Assembly: GCA_030645475.1 (NCBI GenBank)
Contig: JAUSMA010000029.1
Span: forward strand, 1 to 64,000
DNA: 64,000 nucleotides
Source of the DNA: Nitrospirota bacterium
GTDB taxonomy: Bacteria; Nitrospirota; Nitrospiria; Nitrospirales; Nitrospiraceae
Direction of reading: 5' to 3'
Shown one piece after another: positions 52,931 to 62,288 of the stretch (positions are counted from its first letter, which is position 1; each line of letters starts with the position of its first letter). The notes beneath the pieces are model-generated. The model was not told the DNA's origin. It saw only the letters and a list, made by a program, of their open reading frames with translations, and made no database searches. Made by a program: the position numbers and the translations under genes.

Positions 52931-55450
52931 ATGTCAGATACGTGGAGTTTTTGGAGCCGTTCATCGGCCGAGGTGCTGCGGCAGCTTGAAACGGCCCCCC
53001 AGGGCCTATCGGGCGATGAGGCGCGACGGCGTCATCTGCGCGATGCGCATCTCTTGTTGAAGCCGAAGAGCCGGCTGTCCACTTACGAGCTGCTGTTCCG
53101 GCAATTTACCAGCCCGATCATCCTCATCCTCCTGGCCGCCGCGGGGCTGGCGTTCTTTCTGGCGGATCCGACCGACACGGCGATCATTCTCCTGATCGTG
53201 CTCGCCAGCGGTCTGCTCGGGTTCTGGCAGGAACGAAGCGCAAACCAAGCGGTGGCCAGCTTGCTCGCGATCGTGCAGATCAAAGCCGATGTGTGGCGTG
53301 ACGGAAGTCAGGTCGCTGTGCCGGTCGATGAGGTCGTGCCGGGGGATGTCGTCCTGCTCAGAGCGGGCGACACGGTTCCCGGCGATTGTCTCCTGCTCGA
53401 ATCGAAAGATCTCTTTGTGGACGAGGCGGCGCTCACGGGCGAAACCTATCCGGCCGAAAAAGTCTGCGGCGTCCTGCCTGCCGATATTCCCTTGGGGCGG
53501 CGGACGAACAGCCTCTTTCTAGGGACCCATGTCATCAGTGGAAACAGTACGGCAGTCGTGGTGCACATTGGGTCGGATACGGAATTCGGGAAGGTCTCTG
53601 GCCGGTTACAGCTCAGGCCTCCCGAGACGGAGTTCGAGCGAGGCATCAGGCAATTCGGGTATCTGCTCTTGGAAGTAACCGTCGTGTTGGTCGTCGCCAT
53701 CTTTGCGGTCAACGTGTATCTGGCCCGGCCTGTGCTCGAAGCATTTCTGTTCTCCCTTGCCCTCGCGGTCGGTCTCACTCCGCAGCTGTTGCCGGCGATC
53801 ATCAGCATCAATTTGGCCCATGGGGCCAAGCGCATGGCGCAACAGAAAGTGATCGTCAAACGCTTGGCCTCGATTGAAAATTTCGGGAGCATGACCGTCT
53901 TCTGTTCGGACAAGACAGGGACATTGACCGAGGGGCTCGTCCGGCTGAAGTCCGCCTGCGACATCGCGGGCAATCCGAGCGAGCGAGTGTTCTTGCACGG
54001 CGCGCTGAATGCGAGTTTCGAAACCGGATTTCATAACCCGATCGACGAAGCCATTCGCACCGCTCGACCGTTCGATCTCTCTCCCTATCGGAAATTGGAT
54101 GAAGAACCCTACGACTTCGTTCGCAAACGACTCTCGGTATTAGTGGCGACGCCGACCACGCATCTCTTGGTGACCAAGGGCGCCCTGGCGAATGTGTTGG
54201 CGGTCTGTTCAACCGCCGAGAATGCGGATGGCACAGTGGTTGAGTTGGCGGTCGTGCGGGATGCCATCCAAGCGCAGATGGCGCAGTGGGCCGGCCAGGG
54301 ATGGCGGGTGCTCGGGCTTGCCTCGCGGGAGATGGGCGCGCGAGAGGGCATCACCAAGGACGACGAGGCGGGCATGACGTTTTTGGGGTTTCTGGTGTTC
54401 GAAGATCCCATCAAGGCCGATGTCCCGGAAACGATCGGTCGTCTCAAGGGGCTGGGTGTCACGTTGAAAATCGTGACTGGCGACAATCGTCTCGTTGCGG
54501 CCCATGTCGGACAGGCGATAGGTTTGATGAATGGACATCTGTTGACCGGCGAGGATTTGCGGAAAATGAGCGACGAAGCGCTGGTGTCGCGCGTGAATGA
54601 CGTCCATGTGTTTGCCGAGGTCGAGCCGAATCAGAAAGAACGGATCATCCTGGCCTTGAAGAAGGCAGGCCATGTCGTTGGTTATGGGGGCGATGGGATC
54701 AACGATGCGTCGGCTTTACATGCGGCGGACGTCGGCGTGTCCGTCGAAAGTGCGGTGGATGTGGCGAAAGAGGCGGCGGATATCGTATTGCTGGAAAAGG
54801 ATCTCGGCATTTTGGTCGAAGGCGTCCAGGAAGGGCGGAGGACGTTCGCCAATACGTTGAAGTACGTCTTCATGGCGACCAGCGCGAACTTCGGCAATAT
54901 GTTCAGCATGGCGGGGGCTTCGCTCTTTCTGTCCTTTCTGCCGCTACTGCCCAAGCAAATATTATTGACCAATCTCCTGACCGACATTCCGGAAATGACC
55001 ATCGCCGGCGATCGTGTGGATGAAGAGCTGATCGATCGGCCCAGGCGGTGGAATATCGCGTTCATCAGAAAGTTCATGCTCACGTTCGGTTTAGTGAGTT
55101 CTATCTTCGACTATCTGACGTTCGGGGTGTTGCTCTGGTTTCTTCAAGCCGGTGTCGAGGAATTCAGAACCGGGTGGTTTGTGGAGTCGGTGATCTCCGC
55201 TTCGGTCATCGTGCTGGTCGTGCGGAGCCGGCGGCCGTTCATGCGCAGCAAACCGAGCCGGGGCTTGCTGGCAGCGACGCTCGCGGTGGTGGGATTGACG
55301 CTGCTCTTGCCCTATACTCCGCTGCGCGGACCGCTGGGGTTTGTGCCGTTACCGGCATCGTTCCTGGCGGCCTTGCTCTGCATCGTGATCGCCTATGTGG
55401 GAGCGGCCGAGTTCGCCAAGAAGATCTTTTACCGGCATGTGGTCTATTGA
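52931..55450 (+). CDS. mgtA: Mg-type P-ATPase (MgtA-like, P3B)
   Basis: This 839-residue P-type ATPase has an N-terminal cation-ATPase domain, LTGETYP actuator motif, M4 motif VGLTPQLLPAIISINLAHGA followed by QKVIVKRLASIENFGSM, phosphorylation site CSDKTGTLTEG (aspartate near 327), MVTGDN-type IVTGDN near 520 and GDGINDASAL near 592. The M4 and IENFG-type blocks are close to MgtA, so Mg2+ import is the best guess; other divalent cations are possible. Confidence 0.85.
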   Translation: MSDTWSFWSRSSAEVLRQLETAPQGLSGDEARRRHLRDAHLLLKPKSRLSTYELLFRQFTSPIILILLAAAGLAFFLADPTDTAIILLIVLASGLLGFWQERSANQAVASLLAIVQIKADVWRDGSQVAVPVDEVVPGDVVLLRAGDTVPGDCLLLESKDLFVDEAALTGETYPAEKVCGVLPADIPLGRRTNSLFLGTHVISGNSTAVVVHIGSDTEFGKVSGRLQLRPPETEFERGIRQFGYLLLEVTVVLVVAIFAVNVYLARPVLEAFLFSLALAVGLTPQLLPAIISINLAHGAKRMAQQKVIVKRLASIENFGSMTVFCSDKTGTLTEGLVRLKSACDIAGNPSERVFLHGALNASFETGFHNPIDEAIRTARPFDLSPYRKLDEEPYDFVRKRLSVLVATPTTHLLVTKGALANVLAVCSTAENADGTVVELAVVRDAIQAQMAQWAGQGWRVLGLASREMGAREGITKDDEAGMTFLGFLVFEDPIKADVPETIGRLKGLGVTLKIVTGDNRLVAAHVGQAIGLMNGHLLTGEDLRKMSDEALVSRVNDVHVFAEVEPNQKERIILALKKAGHVVGYGGDGINDASALHAADVGVSVESAVDVAKEAADIVLLEKDLGILVEGVQEGRRTFANTLKYVFMATSANFGNMFSMAGASLFLSFLPLLPKQILLTNLLTDIPEMTIAGDRVDEELIDRPRRWNIAFIRKFMLTFGLVSSIFDYLTFGVLLWFLQAGVEEFRTGWFVESVISASVIVLVVRSRRPFMRSKPSRGLLAATLAVVGLTLLLPYTPLRGPLGFVPLPASFLAALLCIVIAYVGAAEFAKKIFYRHVVY

Positions 55451-55593
55451 GAGGGCCGGTGTTGCTACGGCGTTCCACTGTAGCCCCTTGATATTGCTGA
55501 CCGAGACGACTATCACAACAGGGGCTGACCAACCGGTGAATCCTTTCCTGCTCCCGTCGATCATACAGGTAGCGTAAACCGGGAGGTGATTCG

Positions 55594-55782
55594 ATGAAGC
55601 TCAATGAATGGTTGCGGTTGATTGCCGGGCTCTTTGTCCTGCTGGCGATTGTCCTTGGGGCCACCGTCCATCCCTATTGGAATTATGCCGCGGTGTTTGT
55701 GGCGGTGAACCAGATCCAGTCTGCATTCACCGGCTGGTGTCCGATGATGGCCTTCTTACGTTGGCTGGGTGTGCAGGAATAA
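55594..55782 (+). CDS. DUF2892 small membrane protein
   Basis: This 62-residue protein has two hydrophobic segments and the DUF2892/YgaP-type core NQIQSAFTGWCPMMAFLRWLG. GGGAGGTG precedes the ATG. The C-terminal FTGWCPM block is typical of the membrane tail of rhodanese-like YgaP proteins; here it stands alone. Confidence 0.85.
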   Translation: MKLNEWLRLIAGLFVLLAIVLGATVHPYWNYAAVFVAVNQIQSAFTGWCPMMAFLRWLGVQE

Positions 55783-55838
55783 TTCATATGCGGGTCGTTG
55801 GGATGGATGTCGTGACTAGAGAGGGAGAGAATCTGCTC

Positions 55839-56873
55839 ATGTACCGGCTCGTGCTTGCCGTCATGATGGTTGTTTCGATCACAGCCTGTAACTCTCGGGA
55901 GGAGCCGGTCCAACCGGCGCGGACTCCCACAGTTTCTGCACCGATCCAGGCCGCGGTGACAGAGGTGCAGACGGTTCAAGTTCCGCTACGTGTCGAAGTC
56001 ACGGGGCAGATCACAGCGCTGGTACAGGCGACGTTGTCGAGCCAAGTCCAATCCACGGTGGACAAGCTCTTGGTTCGAGAGGGCATGATCGTAAAGAAGG
56101 GCCAGACGTTGGTGGTCCTCGACAGCCGTGACCTTCGTGAGGAACTCGCCCGGGCGCAAGCAGAGTCTGAGAATGCTCGCGCGCATCTCGATCGCATGAA
56201 GCAACTCTATGGTGAGGATGCAGTCTCGAAGCAGGAGAAGGAGAACGCCGATCGCACGTTCAAAGTGGCCGAGGCCAGCCGGCGGGCTGCTCTCACGAAG
56301 GTGAGCTACACCATCGTCACGGCGCCGTTCGACGGGGTCATCACGGAAAAGAAGATCGAGGCCGGCGAGATTGCCTCCCCAGGACAGCCGCTCCTGAAAA
56401 TGGAAGACCCGCAGCGATTACGTCTGGAAGCGACCGTGGCAGAAGGAGACCTTCAGGCGCTCTCGCGTGGCGCGACGATCCCGGTCATGATCGATGCGCT
56501 CGGTTCTAAGACGTTGCCCGGCACGGTGGCGCAGATCCTTCCAGCGGGAGACGCAGCGACCCATACGTTCCTCGTCAAGGTGGAGCTGCCTCCGACGCCC
56601 GGGCTGAAGACCGGCATGTTCGGGCGCATGCTGGTGGATAAGGGAACCGGCCAGACGCTGGTTGTTCCGAGGGCTGCAGTCATAGAGCGAGGCGAGCTTA
56701 CGGGCCTCTATATCGTCGGGCCCGATTCGTTGGCCCGCCTACGTTGGGTCAAGCTGGGCCGCACGGTGGGCGAGTCGATCGAGATCCTGTCCGGGGTCAC
56801 AGCCGGAGAACGGCTGCTTGCGGACGCCAGTACTGGCATTGAGGGGGCTCGGATCGAAGCCGTGACGCGGTAA
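55839..56873 (+). CDS. RND efflux periplasmic adaptor lipoprotein
   Basis: This 344-residue membrane fusion protein has a lipobox (SITAC, cysteine near 16), a biotinyl-lipoyl-like beta domain, an alpha-hairpin (SRDLREELARAQAESENARA, LDRMKQLYGEDAVSKQEKEN), and a PFDGVITEKKIEAGEIASPG motif near 160. GGGAGAG precedes the ATG at 55839; earlier in-frame ATGs at 55788 and 55803 would put residues before the signal. It pairs with the RND permease downstream. Confidence 0.9.
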   Translation: MYRLVLAVMMVVSITACNSREEPVQPARTPTVSAPIQAAVTEVQTVQVPLRVEVTGQITALVQATLSSQVQSTVDKLLVREGMIVKKGQTLVVLDSRDLREELARAQAESENARAHLDRMKQLYGEDAVSKQEKENADRTFKVAEASRRAALTKVSYTIVTAPFDGVITEKKIEAGEIASPGQPLLKMEDPQRLRLEATVAEGDLQALSRGATIPVMIDALGSKTLPGTVAQILPAGDAATHTFLVKVELPPTPGLKTGMFGRMLVDKGTGQTLVVPRAAVIERGELTGLYIVGPDSLARLRWVKLGRTVGESIEILSGVTAGERLLADASTGIEGARIEAVTR

Positions 56874-56956
56874 CAGGCTTCCCCGCTCGCAGTGAGCAGA
56901 GATAGGGCGACAGGAAGGCCGCTTCCCTCGTCATCGTTCACGCATCACGAGTCATC

Positions 56957-59900
56957 ATGTCCACCCACGTCGGTCTCTCAGGACGTCTCGCCGGTCTGTT
57001 CATCGGGAGCAAGCTCACGCCTCTGATCTTATTAGGGGCGCTGTTGCTCGGGGTGTTCGCCGTTGTCGTCACACCGCGAGAGGAAGAACCGCAAATCGTC
57101 GTGCCGATGGCCGACGTCTTCCTGTCATTTCCCGGCGCGTCAGCAAAGGTCGTCGAAGAACAACTCACCAAACCCTTCGAGCGCAAGATCTCCGAGATTC
57201 GCGGAGTCGAATATGTCTATTCGATCTCCCGGCCCAGCGGTGTTCTGATCATTGTGCGGTTCTACGTCGGTGAACCGATGGAGCAGAGTCTCGTCGACCT
57301 CTACGACAAGCTCATGTCCAACCAGGATCTGTTTCCGCCGGGCGCCGGGACCTTCCTCGTGAAGCCGCGGGACATCAACGATGTGCCGATTGTCACAGTA
57401 ACCCTCTCCAGCAACCGCTACGGCGATGCTCAGCTCCAGCAACTGGCGGAGCATGTGCTCGAACACGTGAAGAAGGTGCCTGGGACGGCCGGAGGATTCT
57501 TTGTCGGCGGACGCCCGCGTGAACTGCGTATTCAGATCGACCCGGCCCGCATGCGTGCCTATGGGGTGACGCCGCTCGACATGGCCGGAGTAATCAGGGG
57601 CGAGAATCTGGCGCTGCCTGCCGGCCGTTTCCAAAGTCAAAACCAAGAGTATGTGCTGGAAACCGGCCGCTTTATTCGTTCGCGCGAAGATCTCGAAGCG
57701 CTGGTGGTCGGCGTTCGCGATGGCAGGCCGATCTATCTCCGTCAGGTCGCAGACGTGATCGATGGTCCTTCCGACGTCACGCGATACGTCTGGTTCGGCC
57801 TGGGCGCCGGTGGGGATCGTGAAACGGGCCGCACGAGCGACGCTTCACGAGATACGCTTCACGAGTCCCCTGCCGTGACCGTGGCAGTCGCCAAGCAGCG
57901 GGGCATGAACGCCGTCACCGTCACCCGCGAGGTGCTCCGTACCGTCGATGAGTTGAAAGGCACGATCATCCCGTCAGACGTGCGCGTCACGGTCACGCGC
58001 GATTACGGGGAGACGGCCGATGACAAGGCGAACGAATTGCTGTGGCATCTGCTGATCGCGGTGGCGGCGGTGGTGCTGTTTCTCGGGCTGACCCTGGGCG
58101 TGCGGCCGGCGATGGTCGTCTCGCTGGCCATTCCCGTGACGCTCTCCCTCACGCTCTTTACCTCCATGCTGATCGGCTACACGATCAACCGGGTCACACT
58201 CTTCGCCCTGATCTTTTCGATCGGCATCCTGGTCGATGACGCCATCGTCGTGGTGGAGAACACCTATCGGCATCTGACTATGCGTCGTCTTCCCCATCGC
58301 GAAGCCTCCATTTATGCCGTGGACGAAGTGGGGAATCCCACGATCCTGGCCACCTTCACCGTGATCGCGGCCCTCCTGCCCATGGCCTTTATCTCAGGCC
58401 TGATGGGCCCCTATATGAGGCCGATACCGGTGAACGCGTCGATCGCCATGTTCTTTTCGTTGCTGGTCGCCTTCATCGTCATTCCCTGGTTTTGTCAGAC
58501 CTGCTATCGCGCAGGTGTGGTGATGAAGGGCGTGGAGCAAGACGATGTGACAGACGGCTGGACATACCGGTTCTATCAGCGAGTCCTCACGCCGCTGCTC
58601 CGCCACCCATGGCTAGCCTATGGGTTTCTGGCCTTGGTCGGCTTGCTGCTCGTCGCATCGGTGGCGCTGTTCTATACGAGGAGCGTGACGGTCAAAATGC
58701 TGCCCTTCGATAACAAGAGCGAATTGCAGGTTGTTGTCGACATGCCGGAAGGGACCACGTTGGAAGAAACGGCGCGAGTCACGAAGGCCGTGACCCAATA
58801 TGTGCGCACGATTCCAGAAGTCCGCGATTATCAGGCCTATGTCGGGACGGCCTCGCCGTTCAATTTTAACGGCCTGGTCCGGCATTACTTTCTCCGGGAG
58901 GGGAGCCATCAAGCCGATATTCAGATGAATCTGTTGCCCAAGGATCAGCGGTCGGCGCAGAGCCATGAGATCGCCCGGCTGGTGCGGCCGGCCGTGCAGG
59001 AGATCGGCCGTCAGTTTGGCGCGAACGTGAAGGTAGTGGAAGTGCCACCGGGGCCTCCCGTGCAATCGGTGCTGGTGGCGGAAGTCTATGGACCGGACTA
59101 CGATCGGCAACGGGCTGTGGCTAAGGAACTTCGAGCCATGTTCGAGGCGACCCCCGGGGTGGTGGATGTGGACGATTTCATGGAGCACGATCAGATCAAA
59201 TATGTCTTTACCGTCGATCATGCGAAGGCGGCGCTGGCGGGGGTTCCGTCCGACGATATCGTGAGGACGTTGCGTATGGCGCTTGGCGGGGACAAGATCG
59301 GCCTGGTGCATATTCCCAAAGAGAAAAGTCCGGTTCAGATCGTCATGCGGCTGCCGCAGGCGGAGCGGACCGGATTGGAGCATTTCGGCGAAATTGCCGT
59401 GCGGCGGCCGACCGGTGAAATGGTGCAGTTGTCGGAACTCTTGCGGTTGGAACAGACGATCGAAGAGAAGGCCATTTACCACAAGAACCAGAAGCCGGTG
59501 GTCTATGTCGTCGGCGACGTCGGAGGGCCCGGTGCGGAGAAAGCGGAGAGTCCTGTGTACGGGGTGCTCGGGATCGGTGACCGGCTGAAATCCTATCGCC
59601 CGCCGGAAGGTTATGAGATCGAACAGCACTACGCAAAGGCACCCTGGTCCGAGAGCCGTGTGGCGGTGAAGTGGGACGGGGAATGGCAGATCACCTACGA
59701 GACCTTCCGGGACATGGGGATTGCGTTTGCCATCGCCATGTTGCTGATCTATCTCTTGATCGTCGGCGAGTTCCAGTCGTTTCTCACGCCGTTCATCATC
59801 ATGGCGCCCATTCCCCTGACGTTGATCGGCATCGTGCCGGGACATTGGATGACCGGCTCATATTTTACCGCCACGTCGATGATCGGGTTCATCGCCCTGG

Positions 59901-60247
59901 CGGGTATCATCGTGCGCAATTCAATTTTATTGGTGGACTTCATCGAGTTGCAACGACGGGAGGGCTGGCCGTTGCAGGAAGCGGTGATCCGGGCCGGAGC
60001 CATCCGCACGCGCCCGATTCTCTTGACCGCGGCGGCGCTGATGGTCGGGGCCTTCGTCATCATTCTCGATCCGATCTTTCAGGGACTTGCGGTCTCGCTG
60101 CTCTTCGGAGTCGGCGCCTCGACCCTGCTGACATTGGTCGTGATCCCGGTTCTCTATGTCAGTCTGATGAAATGGTCCCGCCCTCAGGGGCCGACAGAAG
60201 AGGCAGGTCAGAAGCAGGCGGCTACCGAGTCGTCGGGAGTGAACTGA
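56957..60247 (+). CDS. RND-family efflux permease
   Basis: This 1096-residue inner-membrane pump has the usual 12-helix, two-large-loop RND layout. Recognisable blocks are LLLGVFAVVVTPREEEPQI near 30, DDAIVVVENTYRH near 427, and LVDFIELQRREGWPLQEAVI plus ILLTAAALMVGAFVIIL near the C-terminal half. It is of the hydrophobe/HAE-to-heavy-metal intermediate type; the substrate is unclear. A short in-frame insertion with repeated ACGCTTCACGAG lies at about 57830-57870 in the first periplasmic loop. Confidence 0.92.
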   Translation: MSTHVGLSGRLAGLFIGSKLTPLILLGALLLGVFAVVVTPREEEPQIVVPMADVFLSFPGASAKVVEEQLTKPFERKISEIRGVEYVYSISRPSGVLIIVRFYVGEPMEQSLVDLYDKLMSNQDLFPPGAGTFLVKPRDINDVPIVTVTLSSNRYGDAQLQQLAEHVLEHVKKVPGTAGGFFVGGRPRELRIQIDPARMRAYGVTPLDMAGVIRGENLALPAGRFQSQNQEYVLETGRFIRSREDLEALVVGVRDGRPIYLRQVADVIDGPSDVTRYVWFGLGAGGDRETGRTSDASRDTLHESPAVTVAVAKQRGMNAVTVTREVLRTVDELKGTIIPSDVRVTVTRDYGETADDKANELLWHLLIAVAAVVLFLGLTLGVRPAMVVSLAIPVTLSLTLFTSMLIGYTINRVTLFALIFSIGILVDDAIVVVENTYRHLTMRRLPHREASIYAVDEVGNPTILATFTVIAALLPMAFISGLMGPYMRPIPVNASIAMFFSLLVAFIVIPWFCQTCYRAGVVMKGVEQDDVTDGWTYRFYQRVLTPLLRHPWLAYGFLALVGLLLVASVALFYTRSVTVKMLPFDNKSELQVVVDMPEGTTLEETARVTKAVTQYVRTIPEVRDYQAYVGTASPFNFNGLVRHYFLREGSHQADIQMNLLPKDQRSAQSHEIARLVRPAVQEIGRQFGANVKVVEVPPGPPVQSVLVAEVYGPDYDRQRAVAKELRAMFEATPGVVDVDDFMEHDQIKYVFTVDHAKAALAGVPSDDIVRTLRMALGGDKIGLVHIPKEKSPVQIVMRLPQAERTGLEHFGEIAVRRPTGEMVQLSELLRLEQTIEEKAIYHKNQKPVVYVVGDVGGPGAEKAESPVYGVLGIGDRLKSYRPPEGYEIEQHYAKAPWSESRVAVKWDGEWQITYETFRDMGIAFAIAMLLIYLLIVGEFQSFLTPFIIMAPIPLTLIGIVPGHWMTGSYFTATSMIGFIALAGIIVRNSILLVDFIELQRREGWPLQEAVIRAGAIRTRPILLTAAALMVGAFVIILDPIFQGLAVSLLFGVGASTLLTLVVIPVLYVSLMKWSRPQGPTEEAGQKQAATESSGVN

Positions 60248-60266
60248 GGTTTAAGGAGGGATGGTT

Positions 60267-60725
60267 ATGTCTCGATATGCCACTGTTGTCGGTTTCGTCG
60301 GCTTGATGCTGTTGGCCGGTCTTGTCTGCCGTGTGGAACCGGTGCAGAGCGCAGAGGGACCAGAGGCCGGCAGCAAGATCCATCGCGTGGTCATGCACCT
60401 GAATAGCGGAGAGGAGAAGGTGCAGAAGGGAGCGCTCAACAACATCAAGAATCTCTATGAGGCATTGGGCGCCGAACGAGTGATGGTGGAACTCGTCGCC
60501 CATGGAGCTGGACTGTCGTTGTTCACGAAACAGGATACGAAGCTGGCCGAAGAGCTGGCGAGGCTGAAGACCTCCTATGGGGTCTCGTATACTGCCTGTT
60601 CAAACACGATGAAGGCTCAAGGGCTTACGAGGGCCGATTTGATCGATCAGGTGGATCGCACCATGCCGGCCGTGGTGCGCCTGATGGAATTGCAGGAGCA
60701 GGGGTGGGCGTACATCAAACCGTAA
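60267..60725 (+). CDS. Exported DsrE-family protein
   Basis: This 152-residue protein has a signal peptide (cleavage near PVQSA-E) and a DsrE/DsrF-like domain (HRVVMHLNSGEEKVQKGALNN, VELVAHGAGLSLF, YGVSYTACSNTMKAQGLTR). The TACSNTM cysteine is at the site used for sulfur or redox chemistry in the family. AAGGAGGG precedes the ATG at 60267; an ATG at 60261 is too close to it. It follows the RND permease by 19 nt. Confidence 0.85.
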   Translation: MSRYATVVGFVGLMLLAGLVCRVEPVQSAEGPEAGSKIHRVVMHLNSGEEKVQKGALNNIKNLYEALGAERVMVELVAHGAGLSLFTKQDTKLAEELARLKTSYGVSYTACSNTMKAQGLTRADLIDQVDRTMPAVVRLMELQEQGWAYIKP

Positions 60726-60771
60726 CGAAGAGCTGATGGCCTATAGCTGATAGCAGGAACTGGGAGGAATC

Positions 60772-61206
60772 ATGGATGTGAAGCCGAAAGTCTATCTGTA
60801 TCACACGGCAGTGAAATGGACGGAGCAGCGCAAGGGAGTCATCTCCTGCGCCGGTAAACCGGATATTCAAGTTGCGACGCCGCCGGAGTTCAAAGGGCAC
60901 GACGGCATCTGGTCGCCGGAGGATCTATTCGTCGCCTCCGCCAATATCTGTTTGATGACGACGTTCCTGTCGGTGGCGGAGCGAGCCGGTCTGGTCTTTA
61001 CCTCCTACGAGAGTCAGGCTGAAGGAAAGCTGGAATTGGTCGAGGGGAAGTTTCAGTTCACGACCATCACGTTGAAGCCGACCATCACGCTCCCGGCGAA
61101 TGCCGATGCGGCCAAGGCGAAGGAGCTGATCGAGAAAGCCGAAGCGAACTGCCTGATTTCCAACTCGATGAAGGCCAACGTCAGCTTGGAAGCGACGATC
61201 CGATAG
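60772..61206 (+). CDS. OsmC/Ohr-family protein
   Basis: This 144-residue protein has the OsmC/Ohr fold marks: WSPEDLFVASANICLMTTFLS near 43-64 with the peroxidatic cysteine at CLM, and EKAEANCLISNSM near 122 with the second cysteine. Such proteins reduce organic hydroperoxides. GGGAGGAA precedes the ATG. It is the last gene before repeat copy D. Confidence 0.9.
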   Translation: MDVKPKVYLYHTAVKWTEQRKGVISCAGKPDIQVATPPEFKGHDGIWSPEDLFVASANICLMTTFLSVAERAGLVFTSYESQAEGKLELVEGKFQFTTITLKPTITLPANADAAKAKELIEKAEANCLISNSMKANVSLEATIR

Positions 61207-61430
61207 CAGGATGCGGGAAATGGCGGATGCTGAAAACGCCCGCCAGCTTCGTTCTCACCTCGAAAGCATCCTCAACGTAGCCCAGAGGCTACGCCTCCGG
61301 TGCTTTCATCGGCTGCGGCCTTGCTGGACGAACGTTTTGAGCATCCTACCGGGAAGGTTCTCCTGTTGTCTCACAGATGTCGACCATCGACGTTCTGCTG
61401 AGCCGAAATGGTTTTTCCGCAGCCTGCTGG
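61207..61430. repeat. Dispersed long palindromic repeat, copy D
   Basis: It begins GCAGGATGCGGGAAATGGCG, contains CGCCAGCTTCGTTCTCACC, the core CGGCTGCGGCCTTGCTGGAC and TTTTGAGCATCC, and ends GCAGCCTGCTGG. It directly follows the OsmC-like gene, as copies A, B and C follow other genes. Confidence 0.7.
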
Positions 61431-61477
61431 AGTGAGGCAACCCGCGAATCTTACACTGACCATGCTATACTGATTGT

Positions 61478-61681
61478 ATGTTGAAACGCTCACTGACCAA
61501 GACCAATCCCTACCTCCTTGATCCTGCCAAGCGCCGTGCGATGTTTCAGATGACCGTGTCTACCTCTACGGATATCGAGGGAGTGAAGCTCACTCCCGCC
61601 GATTTGCGCTCTAACCCAAACACCTCGGAACGTCTCACCTCTTCTCGTGCACCTGTAAAGTCCTCTCGATCACCGCGGTAA
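61478..61681 (+). CDS. Small protein with a Fic-inhibitory-type SxxxEG motif
   Basis: This 67-residue protein has STDIEG at residues 30-35, which fits the (S/T)xxxE(G/N) inhibitory motif of Fic antitoxins and of self-inhibited Fic proteins. It converges with a Fic-domain gene and overlaps its 3' end by 47 nt. A TGCTATACT extended -10 lies just before it. An antitoxin role is an inference from the motif and position. The C-terminal 20 residues are serine/arginine-rich and may be a frame accident. Confidence 0.5.
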   Translation: MLKRSLTKTNPYLLDPAKRRAMFQMTVSTSTDIEGVKLTPADLRSNPNTSERLTSSRAPVKSSRSPR

Positions 61682-62017
61682 ATAGTGTGGTCATGGGATC
61701 GTAATTGCGATCTAGTCCCGCCTGCACCGCAGCAAAATACTGGCGCCGTTTCCTGCCAGATAACTTGTCGAACACAAGAGCGGGCAACCCCGCCTGTAGC
61801 CCCATAAGCACAGCGAGAATTCGAGCGGCTCTCCCGTTCCCTTCCCGGAATGGATGGATGAGGGGATAGAGGCTGATGATCTTCTGTGCTCGCGCAACGC
61901 GCGGTCGCGGACTACCCTCGTTGGACGCGCGCAATGGAAGATCAATCAGCCCCCATCCCCTGAGAAATGACGAGCGAGTTTGGAGTGATCATCTGTAGCC
62001 TCGTTCGACGTGTGCAT
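61635..62017 (-). pseudogene. Fic/DOC-family protein, frameshifted and truncated
   Basis: The Fic catalytic motif HPFREGNGRAARI is intact, followed by a helical C-terminus. Fic domains usually have about 100 residues before the motif; here only 26 are in frame from a TTG at 61934. Upstream, RHFSGDGG from an ATG at 62017 is in another frame, and the joining LIDLPLRASNEG follows a run of five Gs at 61950-61954, consistent with a one-base frameshift. Fic proteins AMPylate target proteins. The gene is probably inactive or needs resequencing at the G-run. Confidence 0.6.
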
Positions 62018-62288
62018 TCGAAGATCGGCCAGGCTATTATTGAGACATAAGTCGTAATGGAGCGGACGTGGGTAGTGGGGATTCTGCTAGGCCAGACTGA
62101 GAAGAAGAGGTATAGGCGCTGATTGCCAGTACGCTCGCGACATTGCAGTAAGGTTGAACGGACCTGTCGCCGATGAATTCATTGCAAGCGCGAAAAATAG
62201 AATAACTAGTTTCTCTCTTGCCGAAAGAGAAGCACAAGGACTTTTCAAGTCGGAAAGGAGAAAGGTGTCTGGAGCCATTCACGCCACC

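Noticed and set aside
58613-59845. A 410-codon open frame antisense to the RND permease
   Set aside because: It has the same features as the frame above: histidine- and arginine-rich, no start signal, and fully covered by a conserved gene.
62037-62282. Minus-strand ORFs upstream of vsr
   Set aside because: They lack start signals and known motifs and overlap the leader region of vsr.
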